Shown: positions 61,495 to 64,000 of the stretch, in pieces
Numbering within the stretch: position 1 is the stretch's first letter
How the letters are laid out: each line of letters opens with the position of its first letter
Assembly: GCF_049994905.1 (NCBI RefSeq)
Contig: NZ_CP188258.1
Span: forward strand, 1,984,001-2,048,000
Direction of reading: 5' to 3'
Length of the DNA: 64,000 nt
Source of the DNA: Diaminobutyricibacter sp049994905
GTDB lineage: Bacteria > Actinomycetota > Actinomycetes > Actinomycetales > Microbacteriaceae
Made by a program: the position numbers and the translations under genes
The notes under the pieces: generated by a model
Databases searched by the model: none
Told to the model about the DNA's origin: nothing
Seen by the model: only the letters and a program-made list of their open reading frames with translations

Positions 61495-64000
61495 ATGGTG
61501 GAAAACGAAAATACCGAAAACACGCAGGCAAATGGGGCGGATGGATCCGCTGAGACGGGATCGAGGAAGCGCACGCGACTCTTTGGGGCACGTAAGTCGT
61601 CGAAGAAGACTTCGATCCCCATCGACGAGCCGCAGGCTGTGACCGATGCCCCGGCCGAGGCCTCGGCGAAAACCGGGAGCGCCGCCGCTGCGGGCACCCG
61701 CTCAGTAACCGTTGCCGAGCCGGTGAATTCAGCCTCACCGGTCGAGGCGCCCGTAGACGAGGCCCCCCTGGAGGCTCCCGTGGACAAGACCCCTGACACT
61801 GACATGCCTGACACTGAGACGCCCGACGCCGAGGAGCCAGCAGCCCAGAAGTCCGCCGCGCAGGTCGTCGACAGCCCGCCGGCGCCGCTGCAGCGCCCCG
61901 CGACTGCCATCCTGTTCCAGGCACCGGACATCAAGCCGCTTCCGCCGCTGCCCCGTAACAACCGGGACGGCGACGGAGAAGAGGCCAGCACGGTGCGCCG
62001 TCGCGCGCGACGACGCCCGGGCGACGAAGGCCGACCCGGATCGGACGACCCTGCGAACACGGTCGTCAAGGTACGCACGCCGCGCGAGCCCGAACTGATC
62101 ACTGAGCCGCAGCGGGTCAAGGGTTCGACCAGGCTCGAGGCCAAGAAGCAGCGCCGCCGTGACGGCCGCGACGCCGGCCGTCGCCGGCCGGTCATCACCG
62201 AGGCCGAGTTCCTCGCACGCCGCGAGTCCGTCGACCGCCAGATGATCGTCCGCTCGAAGAACGGCCGTATCCAGATCGGCGTTCTCGAAGACAAGGTGCT
62301 CGTTGAGCACTACGTGGCAAGGTCGCAGGAAGCATCGCTGATCGGCAACGTCTACCTCGGTCGCGTGCAGAACGTGCTCCCGAGCATGGAGGCGGCGTTC
62401 GTCGACATCGGCCGAGGCCGCAACGCGGTGCTCTATTCCGGCGAAGTCGACTGGGAGGCTGCCGAGACCGGTAACCAGCCGCGTCGCATCGAACTCGCGC
62501 TCAAGCCGGGCGACCGGGTCCTCGTGCAGGTCACCAAAGACCCCGTCGGTCACAAGGGCGCTCGGCTGACCAGCCAGGTATCACTGCCCGGCCGCTACCT
62601 CGTGTATGTGCCGAACGGTTCGATGAACGGCATCAGCCGCAAGCTGCCCGACACGGAGCGCGCCCGTCTCAAGAAAATCCTCAAGGACGTGCTCCCCGAG
62701 AACGTCGGCGTGATCGTGCGCACGGCGGCCGAAGGTGCGACCGAGGAGCAGCTGACGCTCGACGTCACCAGGCTCACCGCACAGTGGGCCGACATCAGCA
62801 AGCAGGTCGAGTCTGTGCAGGCGCCTGCCCTCCTCCACAGCGAGCCCGACCTGCTCATCAAGATCGTGCGCGACGTCTTCAACGAGGATTTCCAGAAGCT
62901 CATCATCGCCGGCGACGACGCGCGCCAGACCATCGAGAGCTACCTCCGCCAGGTGGCACCCGACCTGCTCGACCGGGTCGAGCCATACAAGGGCGACCGT
63001 GACGCATTCGACGAGTTCCGCATCAGCGAGCAGATCGAGAAGGCGCTCGACCGCAAGGTGTGGCTGCCGTCGGGCGGCTCGCTGGTCATCGACCGCACCG
63101 AGGCCATGACGGTCGTCGATGTGAATACGGGCAAGTTCGTCGGGTCGGGCGGAAACCTCGAAGAGACGGTCACGAAGAACAATCTCGAGGCCGCTGAAGA
63201 GATCGTCCGCCAGCTTCGCCTGCGCGACATCGGCGGGATCATCGTCGTCGACTTCATCGATATGGTCCTCGAGACCAACCGCGACCTCGTGCTCCGTCGT
63301 CTGATCGAATGCCTGAGCCGCGACCGCACGAAGCACCAGGTCGCCGAGGTCACCTCGCTCGGACTCGTGCAGATGACACGCAAGAAGCTCGGCCTCGGCC
63401 TGCTCGAGACGTTCAGCGAGCCATGCGAGGTCTGTGCCGGACGCGGAGTGATCGTTCACCACGAGCCGGTGGTCAAACACCGTCCGCCGCAGCAGGCGCC
63501 GACCGAGCGTCGCCGCGGCCGCGGCGGCCAGCAGGGTGGCCAGCAGAACGCCGGCGGCGGTTCTGCGCCGTCGACGACTAACGGCGCGACCCACGCCATC
63601 ACCGATGACGCGAAGAACGCACTCGCCCAGATCGCCGCGAGCACGATCCTCGCCCACGCACACGACGAGCACGGCGCGGATGCTGCGCCTAGCGTCGAGG
63701 GCACCGACGAGACGGTTCACGGCAAGCATGTCGCCCCGCCTGTCGACGAAGCGTCCGGCGAGCTGGAGACCCCGGCATCCGTCGGTGCGGCCGCGGACAC
63801 CGTCGAAGCGGCAGCGCCTCCCGCCGAATCGTCGGAGACCGTTGCGATCCTCGACATTCCTGTCACCACGGCGCCGAAGAACAATCGCCGTGTGAAGGCG
63901 AAGGATGCCGAGCAGCTGCTGGACTCTGTACTCGACGCCCTGCCCCAGCCGAAGCAGCCGGGCCAGGGTCGCAGCCGCAACCGTCGGGTGACCACGGCAT
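61495..64000 (+). CDS. rne: ribonuclease E/G, 5' part (truncated by window edge)
   Basis: An Rne/Rng endoribonuclease, at least 835 residues here with no stop. Residues 1-280 are disordered (MVENENTENTQANGADG, many Ala/Pro/Asp and Arg). The S1 domain is at about 283-360 (GNVYLGRVQNVLPSMEAAF). DVNTGKFVGSGG near 541 and FIDM near 590 carry the catalytic Mg2+ ligands. The Zn-link CEVC is near 643. The C-terminal tail is also low-complexity. ATG at 61495; ribosome site GAGGAG is 12 bases away, somewhat far. A GTG at 61498 is an alternative. Confidence 0.95.
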   Translation, partial: MVENENTENTQANGADGSAETGSRKRTRLFGARKSSKKTSIPIDEPQAVTDAPAEASAKTGSAAAAGTRSVTVAEPVNSASPVEAPVDEAPLEAPVDKTPDTDMPDTETPDAEEPAAQKSAAQVVDSPPAPLQRPATAILFQAPDIKPLPPLPRNNRDGDGEEASTVRRRARRRPGDEGRPGSDDPANTVVKVRTPREPELITEPQRVKGSTRLEAKKQRRRDGRDAGRRRPVITEAEFLARRESVDRQMIVRSKNGRIQIGVLEDKVLVEHYVARSQEASLIGNVYLGRVQNVLPSMEAAFVDIGRGRNAVLYSGEVDWEAAETGNQPRRIELALKPGDRVLVQVTKDPVGHKGARLTSQVSLPGRYLVYVPNGSMNGISRKLPDTERARLKKILKDVLPENVGVIVRTAAEGATEEQLTLDVTRLTAQWADISKQVESVQAPALLHSEPDLLIKIVRDVFNEDFQKLIIAGDDARQTIESYLRQVAPDLLDRVEPYKGDRDAFDEFRISEQIEKALDRKVWLPSGGSLVIDRTEAMTVVDVNTGKFVGSGGNLEETVTKNNLEAAEEIVRQLRLRDIGGIIVVDFIDMVLETNRDLVLRRLIECLSRDRTKHQVAEVTSLGLVQMTRKKLGLGLLETFSEPCEVCAGRGVIVHHEPVVKHRPPQQAPTERRRGRGGQQGGQQNAGGGSAPSTTNGATHAITDDAKNALAQIAASTILAHAHDEHGADAAPSVEGTDETVHGKHVAPPVDEASGELETPASVGAAADTVEAAAPPAESSETVAILDIPVTTAPKNNRRVKAKDAEQLLDSVLDALPQPKQPGQGRSRNRRVTTA

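Overview
The window reads as a chromosomal segment of a high-GC actinobacterium, most likely Microbacteriaceae (order Micrococcales). This is inferred from gene order (tig, clpP1, clpP2, clpX), a translational-type T-box before ileS, an EttA-type ABC-F protein, a SigL/RslA-like pair, strong GC-ending codon use, probable leaderless or GTG starts, and a very frequent GGATGC/GCATCC hexamer. No database search was possible; names rest on recognised motifs and family resemblance.

Layout. 1-0.9 kb: a frameshifted SGNH hydrolase cut by the window edge, a glutaredoxin-like protein and tRNA-Arg. 1-8.7 kb: MFS exporter divergent from a LysR regulator, cation/proton antiporter, nadE, a membrane protein, an aldo-keto reductase, an SSB paralogue and a lipoprotein. 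8.7-14.5 kb: ettA, two acyl-CoA thioesterases, and a redox-type module: a Rieske lipoprotein divergent from an ECF sigma/anti-sigma pair, with two facing SigL-type promoters in the gap. 14.6-21.8 kb: flavoprotein dehydrogenase, truncated haemoglobin behind an MscS channel, and an ABC transporter/two-component operon. 21.9-33.3 kb: pepN, an rpiB-nei-paiB-amidohydrolase operon, dps, a second two-component system, an RraB-like protein and small unknowns.

33.6-36.7 kb is a small island. A 46-bp repeat of the 3' part of tRNA-Gly lies exactly 3000 bp from the intact tRNA. Between the copies are only small membrane-protein genes, apparent gene fragments (one resembling an integrase N-terminus) and a purine/pyrimidine tract. 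No intact integrase is present.

36.8-46 kb: tRNA-Pro, tig, a TPR protein, clpP1-clpP2, an SMC/ABC-like ATPase, clpX, a ClC channel and an M3 peptidase. 46-54.4 kb: an HTH regulator with a six-copy 14-bp operator array driving an MFS exporter; tandem GNAT paralogues behind valS; an MHS transporter divergent from a TetR regulator. 54.4-64 kb: T-box-controlled ileS, folC, a DUF4233 protein, ndk followed by a 92-bp tandem repeat that copies the end of ndk, a VKOR-family protein, and a structured leader before RNase E, which runs off the window.

Most of the window is core housekeeping. The parts most worth a second look are the SigL-type divergent promoters, the 14-bp iteron array, the tRNA-Gly island, the ndk tail repeat, and the terminator-like hairpin inside the start of the clp-linked ATPase.
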